Source: Prorocentrum cordatum (lineage: Eukaryota > Sar > Dinophyceae > Prorocentrales > Prorocentraceae). Taken from it: a stretch of 39,879 nt of DNA. This document shows positions 11,283 to 20,878 of the stretch, in pieces. The position numbers and the translations under genes are program-made. The stretch is taken from the NCBI GenBank assembly GCA_963575745.1, contig CAUYUJ010001704.1, forward strand, positions 21,893 through 61,771, written 5' to 3'. The notes beneath the pieces are model-generated. The model saw only the letters and a list, made by a program, of their open reading frames with translations. It was not told the DNA's origin and ran no database searches. The stretch's first letter is position 1; every line of letters starts with the position of its first letter.

Positions 11283-11845
11283 GGATCAAAAGGAGGAGGT
11301 GGAGGAAGAGGAGGAGGAGAAGGAGGAGGAGGAGGAGGAGGAGGGGTAGACGAGGAGAAGGACGAAGAAAAAGGAAGGAGGAAGGATGGAGGAGGACGAG
11401 GAGGAGGCGAACCCTGCCGCTGGGGCCTTCGGTGGGAGCTCCCTCTGGGGCCACGAAACGTGTGAGGGGTGTGCCAAAATGGGGCGCGTACGCCATGCGA
11501 GCTCCGCCACTGGGACATTAGGTGGAGCTCCCTATGGGGCCACGAAACGTGTGAGGGGTGTGCCAACATGGGGCGCATACGCCATGCGAGTTCCACCACT
11601 GGGACCTTAGGGGCTTGAGAGTTCTATCATTGAGACCACGAGTTCATCATGCGAGGGGCTTGAGACCACGAGGTCATACCCATGCGATGGGCTTGAGAGT
11701 TCCACCACTGGGACCTTAGGGGCTTGAGACCACGAGTTCATACCCATGCGAGGGGCTTGAGAGTTCTATCATACGAGGGGCTTGAGAGTTCCACCACTGG
11801 GACCTTAGGGGCTTGAGATCACGAGTTCATACCCATGCGAATTCT
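11283..11845. repeat. GGA tract followed by compound tandem repeats
   Basis: GGA-rich to about 11405. Then two ~89-bp units start near 11435 and 11524, each with CCACGAAACGTGTGAGGGG and GCCATGCGAG. These pass into shorter shuffled units built from GGGGCTTGAGAGTTCCACC, ACTGGGACCTTAGG and ACGAGTTCATACCCATGCGA. The array ends immediately before the spliced-leader-like sequence and gene A. Confidence 0.85.
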
Positions 11846-11847
11846 AT

Positions 11848-11866
11848 CAGTAGCCCATTTTGGGTC
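11848..11866 (+). other. Possible degenerate spliced-leader relic upstream of gene A
   Basis: Reads CAGTAGCCCATTTTGGGTC. Compared with the dinoflagellate leader it keeps GTAGCC and ATTTTGG as exact blocks, separated by one extra C in a C run; the 3' part has diverged. It lies 26 bp before the first in-frame ATG of gene A, where a leader relic would be expected. The match is much weaker than the one at 16976 and could be chance. Confidence 0.35.
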
Positions 11867-11892
11867 TGGCTTTGCTTGACATTCGATACCAC

Positions 11893-14800
11893 ATGACTCT
11901 CGTTGTTCACGATTCACAATTCGAGTCGGCTTTTGAGTTTGCAACACCCGCGCCAGGTCTGCTCGAACAAGGCTACATCAAATTCGTGGATGCTGCAAAA
12001 CTCGTAATCAGAATATGGGGCGAGACTGGCACGATGGACATACAATCGGTACGACACAAGATAGCAAAATTTGTTCACGAACTAGTTGGGCAGCCAACTT
12101 GTATGCATACCTTTGGGCCACCATTGATTAACGATGATGGCTTATCGTTTCGGTGGACGCTGCTACCCCAGACTATTCTTTCATTCTGCCACACACATAT
12201 TTCAGAATCGCATGTTGAGGATTGTGTCAAAAGTAGCATCAACAAGTCATCTGGGTCATCGCTTGTACCACGAGGGCAAAAAACGACCGACAGTTTCCAG
12301 ATATAGTTGCTTTGATGCTGAGGCCCACGACAAGTACATGGCACTGGGCGAGGGCGACAAATGCGAAATGATTGTGCAGAGAGACTTGCGAATCGAGGAC
12401 TTGGAAAAACAACTTGCAGCGTCAGAAAGATTGCGGAAGCGCGGTTGCACCGCGATCGAGCGACTCGAGGATAAGAACATCGAGCTCCAGCAGAAGTTGG
12501 ACCTCGTTCTCAAGCAGGTGGCATTCCGGAAAGGCTTTCATTGCCATGTTTCAGCATACTTTGGATACACACTGGCGCTGAGAAGAAACATGGGCCATTC
12601 GAGTGCCGCCACCACGTGTGCAATGGTTGCCTCGGGGGATGTAGCAGGAGCTGTTACCGACAAGCGAACAGTGATGATTTACGAGCACAGGCTCGCATGT
12701 GCGAAGCGAATTCGGAGCTACCATTCTTACCTTTCTGAATTCAGCGAAGTGGGCGACATTTGCGAGGTGCATAAGATAGCATCCGACACTACCAACCACG
12801 AGGCAGTTCAGCGAAAAGCAGTTCATATGTCTTTGATTACTTCTGTTGGTGCACCGCATTCTGGTTTTGATGGAGGTGTTGACAAGATCAGTGGCTCGTG
12901 CACATCGCCCGCACATGCAGGGGCGCTCCAAGCAGTAGAATCGAAAACGACCGACGAGGCGTACACACACTTACTTCGAGAGCTCGGGAGCATTGGCTGC
13001 CCGTCGTGGATTGATCGTGCTGGAGATGCACAGTCGCACCCCAAGCGCATGAGTATCTTTGTTTTGGCTGGTGATGGTGGGTCCGAAAACCCAGGGTCCT
13101 TCAGGCGAGCGAGCGCAGCAACAGCAGGACTTCCCAATGTATGTGTATCTCTTATGGTATGCTTTTTTTTTTTTTTATTGTATTCATCTCATCGTCAAGG
13201 ATGTGCTGAAGGTGTTGGATAGTCTGGATGGGGCATTGGCACATTCGAAATCATATTTCAGTTCACTTGCGACAATTGCGAATGTGATGCGATCGACTGG
13301 CATTCGAACTAAAATTAAGCAAGTTGTTTCAGAGTTTCATCCTACCTGCAGGGGCTTCGACAAGACTCCAGGCAGATGCCTGCGAGGTCGCTGGGGCTCA
13401 GTGGATTCGGTCGAGGCGTATATCCATAATGTTTCAGATGTGGTCGCTGATGTGTTCAAGAAGGTGTTCGAACCAAAAATTGCAGCTGCTGAACGCGCAA
13501 AAAAAAAAGCTCGAGCAGCACCTGGCGTCGACGAGGAGGACTGCTAAGGTTTGCAAACGTCTAACACCACCCAGGCTCCCAGGGTTGGGTGGCGGTGATT
13601 GTGTGGGGGGTTGGGCAGGGTGGCCTTGGTGGGTGATGGGCACGGTCAGGGGGCAGGGTGCGAGGACATCCCCGACCCCGAGGGCCACTGGAGGAGGTGT
13701 TAGACATTTGCAGCATCGCCAGGACGAGTACCAGGAACAACAAAAAAAATACAGACTGAATGCAGTTGCAGCGACATCGTCCAGACAATTTCTTGGGCTG
13801 GTGGTTGTCTCGCTATTTGGCAAATCGGTATTAACTAGGTTTTTGACGTGGTCAGAAGGCAGTCAAGGAACACAACAACTACATCGCCAAAGCAAAGAAA
13901 CACGAGTCTACATATCTTGGGCCTACACCTTTATCAAAGCTCGTATGTGGTCATGCGGAAGTGATGTGGGGCGACTTGAACAATTTAATTGCAGAGGAGA
14001 GCATGTATGACCCTGGGAGGTGGCAGCAAGTGTGGCAGTTTGTTGATGACGGCGATCGCGGTTCAATGATTTGCCTTATCATGAGAATTGTTTTGTTGGT
14101 GGCATCTGCTTTTCAGTATCGAATATTGGGACGTACGAGAACTTTTCCATTGCTTCTTTTAAGGTTGTTGGATGCCCCAGCGCATGTGGAGGATGCCACT
14201 CGCATGGAGATCGCGAAAATGTGGTTGGATGCATCGTCGGAGGAGCTGTCGTGCAAGGGCACTGATGATATGGCAGAGAAATTCAGAGACTTTTACATGC
14301 CAGAGATTACACTTATGCGAGATAAAGGGTCTGTTCCGATGAAATTATATGGGGCGCTCTTAATTTGGCGATCTGTTCTTCCTTTGGACAACCAAGAGTT
14401 GGAGGGCATGGCATCGATGATCCAAGTCATGTGCAAGATTGCTCCGAACAGCAGGCGCGCTTTAATTTCGGACCGAACTTGTATCAAAAAAGGTGATCGG
14501 ATTTCAGCTGCTGCGTGTGAAGGTATGGATGCGTTGGTTCGTAGCGATATGGAAAACGATTCGCATGTCCATCGCTTCCTTCCTGTTGCCCTCCTAGATC
14601 AAGTTCCATGTCGCCCAGCTTATCGCCCACCCATTGCAGAGTACCACAGTCTAGTAGCTGGCTATGCGTATGGTTGCTACGGTATCATGGAGATCGGGCC
14701 GAAACTAGTTTACACATTCGATTCGGCAGTGCATGGTGTACGTCATGGCTTCATCTGCACCTGGAGTTATTTTAGCAGTCTGTTTGTTGCCAGATGCGAG

Positions 14801-16048
14801 CTTAGGAAGAGCGACTCCGATCCTAATTGTGTTATGGCATCCCTTATGCGACCCCTGCTGATCAGCACGCTGCGTGATTTCTTGGTCGAGATGGTGCAAA
14901 TGAGGCGAATTGACGAGGAACGCCTTGCGAAGAAAAAACTTCCAGGGCAGAGGTCGGCGAAACAGCAGCCACTGCAACTCTACTTCGCCAAATGTATGTG
15001 GAGTGGCATTGGCGAGGGTTCATGCGATCTTGGGGACGAGAATGTTGTCGAGTGTGTTCCAAGGGTTCCTAAGAAAAAAGCTGCAGGCCCTGAGGCAGCA
15101 GCAGCAGGCTCTGCAGCAGCAGGTGTAGAGCCGATCGCAGACGATGGTGACGATGGCGAAGAGGCCGAAGAACCCGATCTGCTGGAGGCAGAGCTTGCAG
15201 AGATCATGGCCGCCGAGTGTCCAGAGTTCTTCGGCGATGCTGATGCAGAGGCCCCCCATGGCGATGATGGATTTGGTTTGGGGGCGACCCCGAGCTCGAG
15301 CAAGCCTACGACTCCGATGGCCACGAGGCCCCAGAGCCAGTGGTTGAGGAGGAGGAGGATTTACATGAGAAAGTAGATGTTTTTTTTGCACCCAGCGAGT
15401 TATAAGCTTCGGGCGGTATTGTCTGAAACTGATGAGAATCGTTTAGTGGCCAACCTTAGGGCTGCACACTCCGATCGGATCGAATCCGTTCGTGCGGCCC
15501 GAGCTAAGGCAGCTGAGTGTGCTACAAATCCAATGGAGCAGGGACACATATCTTTAGTAGCGACAGAGTTTGCTTGCTGCTTCGTGCATTGGTCAGATGT
15601 TGCATCTCGCCAGGGTCGAGTTTTAACAATCGACACGTTTGGGCGAGTAGTTAGCCTCATGTATGCAAAAGATAAGCCCCAAGATTTTTCCGCTGCGAAT
15701 GTTCTTGTCAAAGACACTGGGGTTCCCTACTCTAAGGGGCCCAAGGGGGAGAGGCCACACATGAGCCCTTGGTGCTTGCTTCTCCAAGCACTGCATCGGC
15801 TTGCACAGCACACAGGGCCACAGGACGAGGGCTCGTATAATGAAGAATGTGTTGTGTGTTCTGCATTGCGTGGCACCCCAGAGCATTATCGGAACCTGGT
15901 TGAAGGTTCGGGTTGTGTTCATTTGCATGGCTGCTCCTCCTGTGCTTTACCATGGCATGCTGAGTGTGCCCGAGCGCTCTCCGAGATTGGCTCAGACAAA
16001 GACGTAGACGAGCCAGATTTTGTGTGCCCCTTCTGTACGAATGCCTGA
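11893..16048 (+). CDS. Gene A: hAT/RNase H-fold transposase-like protein with C-terminal PHD finger (multi-exon)
   Basis: Proposed exons are 11893-13138, 13200-13548, 13714-13800 and 13856-16048. Start: the ATG at 11893 follows the leader-like sequence; the frame is open upstream only to a TTG. Exon 1 encodes a coiled-coil-like stretch (12370-12510, Leu/Glu/Lys-rich) and ends with a GDGGSEN motif. Exon 2 contains CLRGRWGSVDSVEAY, like the TRW(G/N)S motif after the catalytic core of hAT-type proteins. Exon 4 is Trp/Arg/Leu-rich, then Ala/Glu/Asp-rich (15070-15370), and ends in a C4HC3 PHD-type finger: from 15848, C-x2-C-x24-C-x2-C-x4-H-x2-C-x19-C-x2-C. Joining needs one-base corrections in A6 (12278-12283), A10 (13499-13508), G5 (15280-15284) and T8 (15380-15387). 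The transposase assignment rests on motif resemblance only; it may be a domesticated or lineage-specific dinoflagellate family. Coding character is clear; function is not. Confidence 0.6.
13139..13199 (+). other. Gene A intron 1 (61 nt, GT-AG, phase 0)
   Basis: Begins GTATGTGTATC, contains a 14-base T run and ends CATCGTCAAG. The upstream frame runs ...GLPN and the downstream frame ...DVLKVLDS. The 61-nt length (remainder 1) exactly accounts for the frame change between the two open segments, and the reading phase is 0 at both ends. Confidence 0.75.
13549..13713 (+). mobile_element. Gene A intron 2: TIR element filling an intron (introner candidate)
   Basis: GT donor at 13549 after a GCTAAG exon end; AG acceptor at 13712-13713 before CATCGCCAGGACGAG. 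Inside lie inverted ends GCAAACGTCTAACACC (13553-13568) and GGTGTTAGACATTTGC (13696-13711), 16 bases with one mismatch. They sit 4 bp from the donor and 2 bp from the acceptor, so the element is essentially the intron. Its 165-nt length is a multiple of three and the frame happens to stay open through it, so an unspliced in-frame insertion is a real alternative. No clear target duplication is visible. Confidence 0.5.
13801..13855 (+). other. Gene A intron 3 (55 nt, GT-AG)
   Basis: Begins GTGGTTGTCTCG after ...CAATTTCTTGGGCTG and ends TTTTTGACGTGGTCAG before AAGGCAGTCAAGG. Its length (remainder 1) links the frame of exon 3 to the frame of exon 4, and phase 0 is kept. A shorter alternative donor at 13828 (28 nt) gives the same phase but is unusually small. 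Confidence 0.5.
15280..15387 (+). other. Compensated frameshift zone in gene A exon 4
   Basis: The main frame meets TAG at 15374-15376. Between the G5 run at 15280-15284 and the T8 run at 15380-15387 another frame encodes a smooth acidic segment (PELEQAYDSDGHEAPEP, then VVEEEEDLHEKVDV). One base missing from the G run and one extra in the T run restore a continuous protein and remove the stop. The main-frame translation of this zone is Ser/Arg-rich and looks wrong. Confidence 0.7.
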
Positions 16049-16524
16049 AACTGTCATGCGCTTGCGCTGTTGGGGAAGTCTTGGCCCCGACCAATGAAAA
16101 TCACATTCATCGTCAGCATCGGGCATCGTCGTCGTGGCATCCATCACCAGCATCAGACATCATCGTCATCGTCGTGGCATCGTCGTCGTCACATCGGAAC
16201 GTCGGCATCTCAAGTCATCACATCGTCGGTCTATCTGTCCTGGTTTGCGTCCTGTCCCTTTCCCTGCCCTCACTGGCTCTGCCTGCTGGGCTGCATCGGC
16301 CCATCGCCCCTGTCGTCAAGAGGAAGATGTGGTGTCTGAGACAGGCAAGTCGCGCAGATGGCGCGATACCGAATGTTGTCGCTCGTGCTTGTTTTGGGCT
16401 CCCCTCCAGCAGAGAAATGTTCAGGCAGACCCCTCCTGGGTCATCGGGGTTGTTGGTTTTGGTGGTGCAGTTTCAAAAAAACATTAGTGTTGGGGGGGGG
16501 GTATAGAAGTCATCCAAAAAGGTC
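16049..16524. other. Downstream region of gene A, no gene seen
   Basis: Around 16108-16200 there is a short repeat of the form CATCGTCGTCGTGGCATC with variants. The remainder shows no supportable coding sequence. A G10 run sits at 16492-16501. Confidence 0.45.
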
Positions 16525-16630
16525 GATTTTCAATCCGAGTTGAAAGTTGATGGCCAACTTTCAACCCAAAAGCTTCCCGAGCCAACATGTTTGAAAGTTG
16601 GAGGTTGGATTTCAATCGCGATTGAAAATC
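16525..16630. repeat. Nested inverted-repeat cluster (hairpins)
   Basis: Three elements are visible. An outer pair GATTTTCAATC (16525-16535) and GATTGAAAATC (16620-16630) is perfectly inverted. An inner hairpin GTTGAAAGTTG (16539-16549), loop ATGGC, CAACTTTCAAC (16555-16565) is also perfect. An 18-base palindrome TTTCAATCGCGATTGAAA lies at 16610-16627. TTGAAAGTTG recurs at 16581-16590. The 106-bp unit could be a small foldback element or encode a structured RNA. No target duplication is evident. Confidence 0.65.
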
Positions 16631-16732
16631 GCCCCCCCCCGAGCCATTCCGAGGAGGCCATGTGGCCAACAGAATTGGTGGAGTTCGTGCTGGCGGGGCT
16701 CTGTGTGCGCAGCCCCAGGCCAAGGATTTGAG

Positions 16733-16816
16733 GAGGAGGACGGGGGAGGAGGAGGAGGAGGAGGAAGGAGGAGGAGGAGGAGGAAGAGGAGGAGGAGGAG
16801 GAGGAGGAGGAGGAGG
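16733..16816. repeat. GGA microsatellite
   Basis: GGA triplets with GAA interruptions. Poly-Gly and poly-Arg frames here are not genes. A C/T-rich stretch follows at 16880-16980. Confidence 0.85.
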
Positions 16817-16975
16817 GGGACGTTTGGCTTCAACTCGGCCCCTTCTTCTGTACCGAGAGCTTTCGGGAGCATCCTGGGTGCCCTCCTCCTCCTCCCTCGC
16901 CCTCCCCCCTTCCCTCGCCCTCGCCTTTCCTCCAACCTTACCCCCCCCATCCCCCATGCTTTACCCTCCCCATCC

Positions 16976-16997
16976 CCCATAACCATTTTGGCTCAAT
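16976..16997 (+). other. Spliced-leader relic upstream of gene B
   Basis: Reads CCCATAACCATTTTGGCTCAAT in two overlapping blocks; CCATTTTGGCTCAA (16983-16996) is an exact 14-base match to the dinoflagellate trans-spliced leader, and 18 of 22 positions match overall (one of the mismatches is the degenerate first position). Genomic leader copies are known in dinoflagellates as the mark of genes re-inserted from trans-spliced mRNA. It is followed by TAATTTCAG, a candidate acceptor ending at 17005, and then by a long intronless frame, as expected for such a retrocopy. Confidence 0.75.
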
Positions 16998-17005
16998 AAT
17001 TTCAG

Positions 17006-19503
17006 CAGGCCAGGCACGCCGGCACCGCCGACACCTCGGACACCGAAGTCCGAGCACTTCGAGCGGCACGACGCCACCAGGTGGGCCACCAGATCCGTTG
17101 GCTGCTGCAGATCAGGAGGAGGACGCGTTCCTGGCTCGCACCACAGAGCTAACCATCCAGGATAAGTATGGTCCTGGGCTCACCGACCAGGAGTACCAGA
17201 AGAAGATCGACGACGAATTCTGCATCGACAACGACTACCACCTGAAGTACCTGAACAGCAAGGGGGGGTGGCGAGTCAAGAGGAATCCTTTCAACGATAG
17301 GGGCGACCCAGGCTCTATCTCTGACAGGGAGCGAAGTGTGTCTGCCATCGGCGTGCTCGACACCAAGGTCGCGTGGCTTGTCCAGGACGAGAACCCCAGC
17401 AACAACGAGGACGTAACGTCGATCCACTCTGCGACTCTCATCAGCGGCCTCAAGAGGGCTTACATCAAGGACCATGGCAGGAAAAACAAGCAGGTGCAGA
17501 TCGCGATCGCTAATGGGATGAAGCACTGCAAGCTCTACTCTCGTCGTATATACGAGTTCCCCCAATGCCTCGTCAAGCTCAAGGACCTCGGCAACATGAC
17601 GAACGACATTCGGACATCGACGACGCCGCTGGAGGCATGGAGGTCCACAGCAGCGGTCGAGGCAGAGTTCAAGAAGCAGGCCGAAGCGAAGCACTGGACG
17701 ATCCAAGCAGTTGGTGGCCAGAAGAAGTGGAGGTACATGAAGTGGGAGATCGCCGAGGCGCTCTTCAAGGGTCGCTGGGCCAACCCGAATGCCTACGAGG
17801 TGTGCGCGAGGAGCTACAACTTCCTGACGAAGACCTTCCACCCCGACGATGCCAAGCACCCCTACCTGAACACCCCGAGCCCATATGCTGGGAAGAGCTT
17901 GTGGGACGAGCTGCAGCACAAGACTTCCATCTATGCCGACTTCAGCAAGATGCCAGCCTCGCAGATGGTGAATGTCTTCCAGGTAGCTGCCGACGTTTTC
18001 AGGCTCATCAAGGCCGAGATTGGTTTCATGGTGGATATCGTCATGTTGACCATCCCGAGGGTTGTCGAAGCCGACAGTGGAGGTGGTGGTTCGGTGGTTT
18101 CTGGTGGTGGCTGGGGTGCGTGCCAGCTTTGTCCAACGTCCCTGCCATTGCTGAAGAGTATCTCCGACGAGGGCCTCAAGTCGCTCGAGCAGCCGATGGG
18201 CGCGAACTCGGGCGTGCAGGTGGAGGTGACCAAGAGAAAGCTTCTGGAGGCGGCCAAAGCGAACAGAGCCAAGGCGAAGTCGGCGAAAGGCAAGAAACGG
18301 AAGGCTGGGGATCTCGAGAACAATATGGAGGAGATGTCGGTGGTCCCCAAGGGGGCGAATGAGGCTGACTCCATCGAGCCCGAGGTGTGCGAGCAGCAAA
18401 CCTTCGCCATGCACCTTCGCGAGCAGTTCGCCTACTTGACGAAGCTGGACATGAGTGGGAGGCAGAAGATCAAGATCAGCACCTTCTACACCATCGCGCT
18501 CTATGGTGTATGTTCGCAGTCGGTCCCCCTCTTCATCAACAAGAAGGCCAAGCAGATCTGCGAGTGGTCGAAGTTGAGGGTTGCCTTCAAGACTATCATC
18601 TACAAGTCCAGCAGGCTGCAGGTCAGGCCCAGCGACCAGGACCACATGGACATCATGAAGGACATCGAGGAGGCCACCGATGACCCCACTACCTTGGATG
18701 CGATCGCGAACGAGACCATCCAGGCGAACATGGAAACCTTCAAGGGTATCGCTGACTGCATCGCTTCGTTCCTGGAGTCGGCGAGGCCTGAGACAGTGCC
18801 AGTCGTGGCATCGGTCCATGCTGGGAAGGTCATGAACTCTGCCATGCTCGCCTTGCTGCAGAAAGTGACCAATACCGGTGGCTTCTTCGAGAGTCACAGG
18901 GCTGCTTGCATGGAGCTCGTCAGCATGACCTGCGCCGAGGTGTTCGACATCATCCCATCCTCGTGGGACATGTGCTTAGACTTCGTCTGGAAAGTTGTGG
19001 AGACAGATAAAGCGACTGCCTTTGCTGGCACGGTCTACGAGCATATATCCAAGTACGGCAACGTCTCCGACATGCTGGCCAAGGTTCGCATCTCGACCTT
19101 CGCCCACTGCCTGAAGTCGCTGGGCACGCAGCGCTTCAACTGCCGGGACCCTACTTCGCACGAGATCAAGCAGCTCGTGTACTTGCCAGACATCGTCGCA
19201 CAGATCACCGACCAGCTCTACAGTGACTGCGACTGGACGAAGAGTTCTGTCAGGGAGAGTGGGCCGACAGTGTTCCAGCAGTCCATTGCGAGGAGCTCGG
19301 CCACAGAGGTCGAGTTCTTCACGGACTGCTACACCAAGGCCTTCGACATGTGGGAGTTCTGCGTGGCCAATCATGGCTATGGCTTTCGCGACAAGCGCAG
19401 GCTGAACATAGGACTGAAGCCCACCTGCTCCTGCCCATTCAAATTTCGGATACATGTTTCAGGGAGGCTCTCCCCGATTGCTTTCGTTTTCTCATGCCTT
19501 TGA
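17006..19503 (+). CDS. Gene B: orphan ~800-residue protein, intronless, behind a leader relic
   Basis: The frame is open from the leader relic through to TGA at 19501-19503, about 830 codons. No in-frame ATG occurs before about residue 139 counted from 17098, so the true start is missing, lies on an upstream exon, or this is a 5'-damaged retrocopy. No known domain is recognised. Visible features: a charged N-terminal part, a WxxKWEIAEALFKGRWANP segment (about 220-240), a Gly-rich stretch (about 326-341), a Lys-rich AKSAKGKKRKAG patch (about 391-404) that could be a nuclear localisation signal, and a mostly helical-looking C-terminal half. The last ~25 residues after KPTCSCPFKF change character and may be read-through of an intron or UTR. 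Codon use is GC3-rich and regular, which also opens a 582-codon antisense frame that I reject. Coding is likely; function is unknown. Confidence 0.7.
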
Positions 19504-19644
19504 TTTGGGGGCAGTTTGCTTCTCGTGAGGTTGTTCGGAGGGCTTGGGGTCTGTTTGTGAGTTACTCGTAGTATCTGGGATGCCCCTGGATGCCGTAGGA
19601 CTGTCCCCGAAGAGCTCGTGGTGCCCAGGGGATGGGGGATGTAT

Positions 19645-19683
19645 GGGGTCTATGGGCCGTAGACTCTATGGCCCATATACCCC
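19645..19683 (+). other. Stem-loop downstream of gene B
   Basis: GGGGTCTATGGGCC and GGCCCATATACCCC pair over 14 positions with one mismatch around an 11-nt loop (19659-19669). It lies about 140 bp past the gene B stop, so it could be a 3'-UTR structure. No role can be assigned. Confidence 0.5.
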
Positions 19684-19779
19684 TAGATATCACAGGCCCC
19701 TCATGGGCTGTAGGGGGCGGGGTAGTGGGCAGGAGTAGGCTTCAGTCCTGTTGCAGGGTATTCCAGGCCGAGCTCGAGA

Positions 19780-19879
19780 NNNNNNNNNNNNNNNNNNNNN
19801 NNNNNNNNNNNNNNNNNNNNNNNNNNNNNNNNNNNNNNNNNNNNNNNNNNNNNNNNNNNNNNNNNNNNNNNNNNNNNNN
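19780..19879. other. Assembly gap (100 N)
   Basis: Exactly 100 undetermined bases, a conventional scaffold-join length, directly abutting a GGA microsatellite. The true distance and even adjacency of the two sides are not guaranteed. Confidence 0.99.
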
Positions 19880-19961
19880 GGAGGAGGAGGAGGAGGAGGA
19901 GGAGGAGGAGGAGGAGGAGGAGGAGGAGGAGGATAAGGGGGGAGGGAGGCAGGCAGGAAGG

Positions 19962-19994
<33 letters not shown>

Positions 19995-20010
19995 AGGCAG
20001 GAGGAGAAGC
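19880..20010. repeat. GGA microsatellite and GGCA tetranucleotide repeat
   Basis: GGA triplets to about 19934, then (GGCA)n with GGAA variants to about 19998. The repeat probably caused the adjoining gap. Confidence 0.9.
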
Positions 20011-20038
20011 AGGTGGAGGAGGGGGAGGACAATGGACA

Positions 20039-20497
20039 ATGGATCGGCTGGCCTCCACAGAAGTAGATCGGATAGAGGACAACGGAGCAGTCCACCCAAG
20101 ATCAAAGACGCTGCTGCGAGCATTGATCGCCAGCTGCATGACTGCGGCGCTGCGCCCGAGCACAACACTCCGGCGCGACTGCAGCCTCAGCATGTCTGCC
20201 CTTGTGCTTGCGTTTGCTCTTGCTCTGGCCGGCGTGGCTATGATCAGCTGGGCCCTGGGCCCGCAGTCGCGAAGCGAGTTAGCTGGGCAGCGTGAGCCGT
20301 CTCAGGCCGACGCTCATCAAGAAGACTTTCACAGGGCAGCTGAGGCGAACGAGTGCCAGATCAGGAGCAGGAGCGTGAGGACCAATCACGACGCCCTTAC
20401 TCGTGTCCTTGTCCTTGCCATTGCCCGTGCAGGGAACCTCACGAGCATGAACCGGATGAATGCCAACATCGCGAAATGCCCGCGGATCCGCCAATAG
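20039..20497 (+). CDS. Hypothetical protein with one possible membrane segment (weak)
   Basis: 152 codons from ATG to TAG. The only recognisable feature is a hydrophobic stretch, SALVLAFALALAGVAMISWAL, at about residues 52-72. It coincides with a CTTGTGCTTGCGTTTGCTCTTGC-like imprecise repeat, and a similar CTTGTCCTTGCCATTGCCC block follows near 20405. The hydrophobicity may therefore be a by-product of DNA repetition. No domain, no intron evidence, no leader. Listed only because it is the best frame in an otherwise empty interval. Confidence 0.2.
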   Translation: MDRLASTEVDRIEDNGAVHPRSKTLLRALIASCMTAALRPSTTLRRDCSLSMSALVLAFALALAGVAMISWALGPQSRSELAGQREPSQADAHQEDFHRAAEANECQIRSRSVRTNHDALTRVLVLAIARAGNLTSMNRMNANIAKCPRIRQ

Positions 20498-20878
20498 GGC
20501 CCAGGGAGCAGCACCACCCTTCGCCTTGCCGATGCCCTTGCACGAGCCTTTGCTCGCAGAGGCCGCTCGAGCGGGTACACTATCAGGAACAAGGGGCTGA
20601 AGCGCACTGGCAAGGGCGGAGCCCAGCCTGGTGGGCTGACACCACTCGCATGTGAGTCGCCAGGGCCTCGAAGCTGCGCAGCAGCTGCTGTAGGGCGCGC
20701 GCCTGCGAGCGCCGCCCCCGCGCACGGCGATCAGCAGCGCTGCGCCGTGGCCGCTTTGCGGCAGCCCATGGCCAGCGACGGAGGCGGGCCTAGAGGGTGG
20801 GGCGAGAGGGCAGCGGTCGAAGGCCGTAAATGGCGCTAGCCTGCAAGGCCCGAAGGCTGATCTGTGCCCGCACTTGCA
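20498..20878. other. No gene seen
   Basis: GC-rich sequence with imprecise CCTTGCNNTTGC-type motifs (20520-20560). Nothing else supportable. Confidence 0.4.

Noticed and set aside
11485-11510. Antisense CCATTTTGGC core of the spliced leader
   Set aside because: Only ten bases match. It lies inside an 89-bp tandem repeat whose sister copy differs at the site, and no coding frame follows on that strand.
10301-11521. 406-codon frame with long poly-Met and Pro runs
   Set aside because: It is a translation of TCC and GAT microsatellites; equivalent frames are open in other phases and on the other strand.
17149-18897. 582-codon minus-strand open frame opposite gene B
   Set aside because: Its composition (Leu, Val, Asp, His, Arg excess) is what the complement of a GC3-rich gene produces. 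The plus frame is longer and has normal protein composition.
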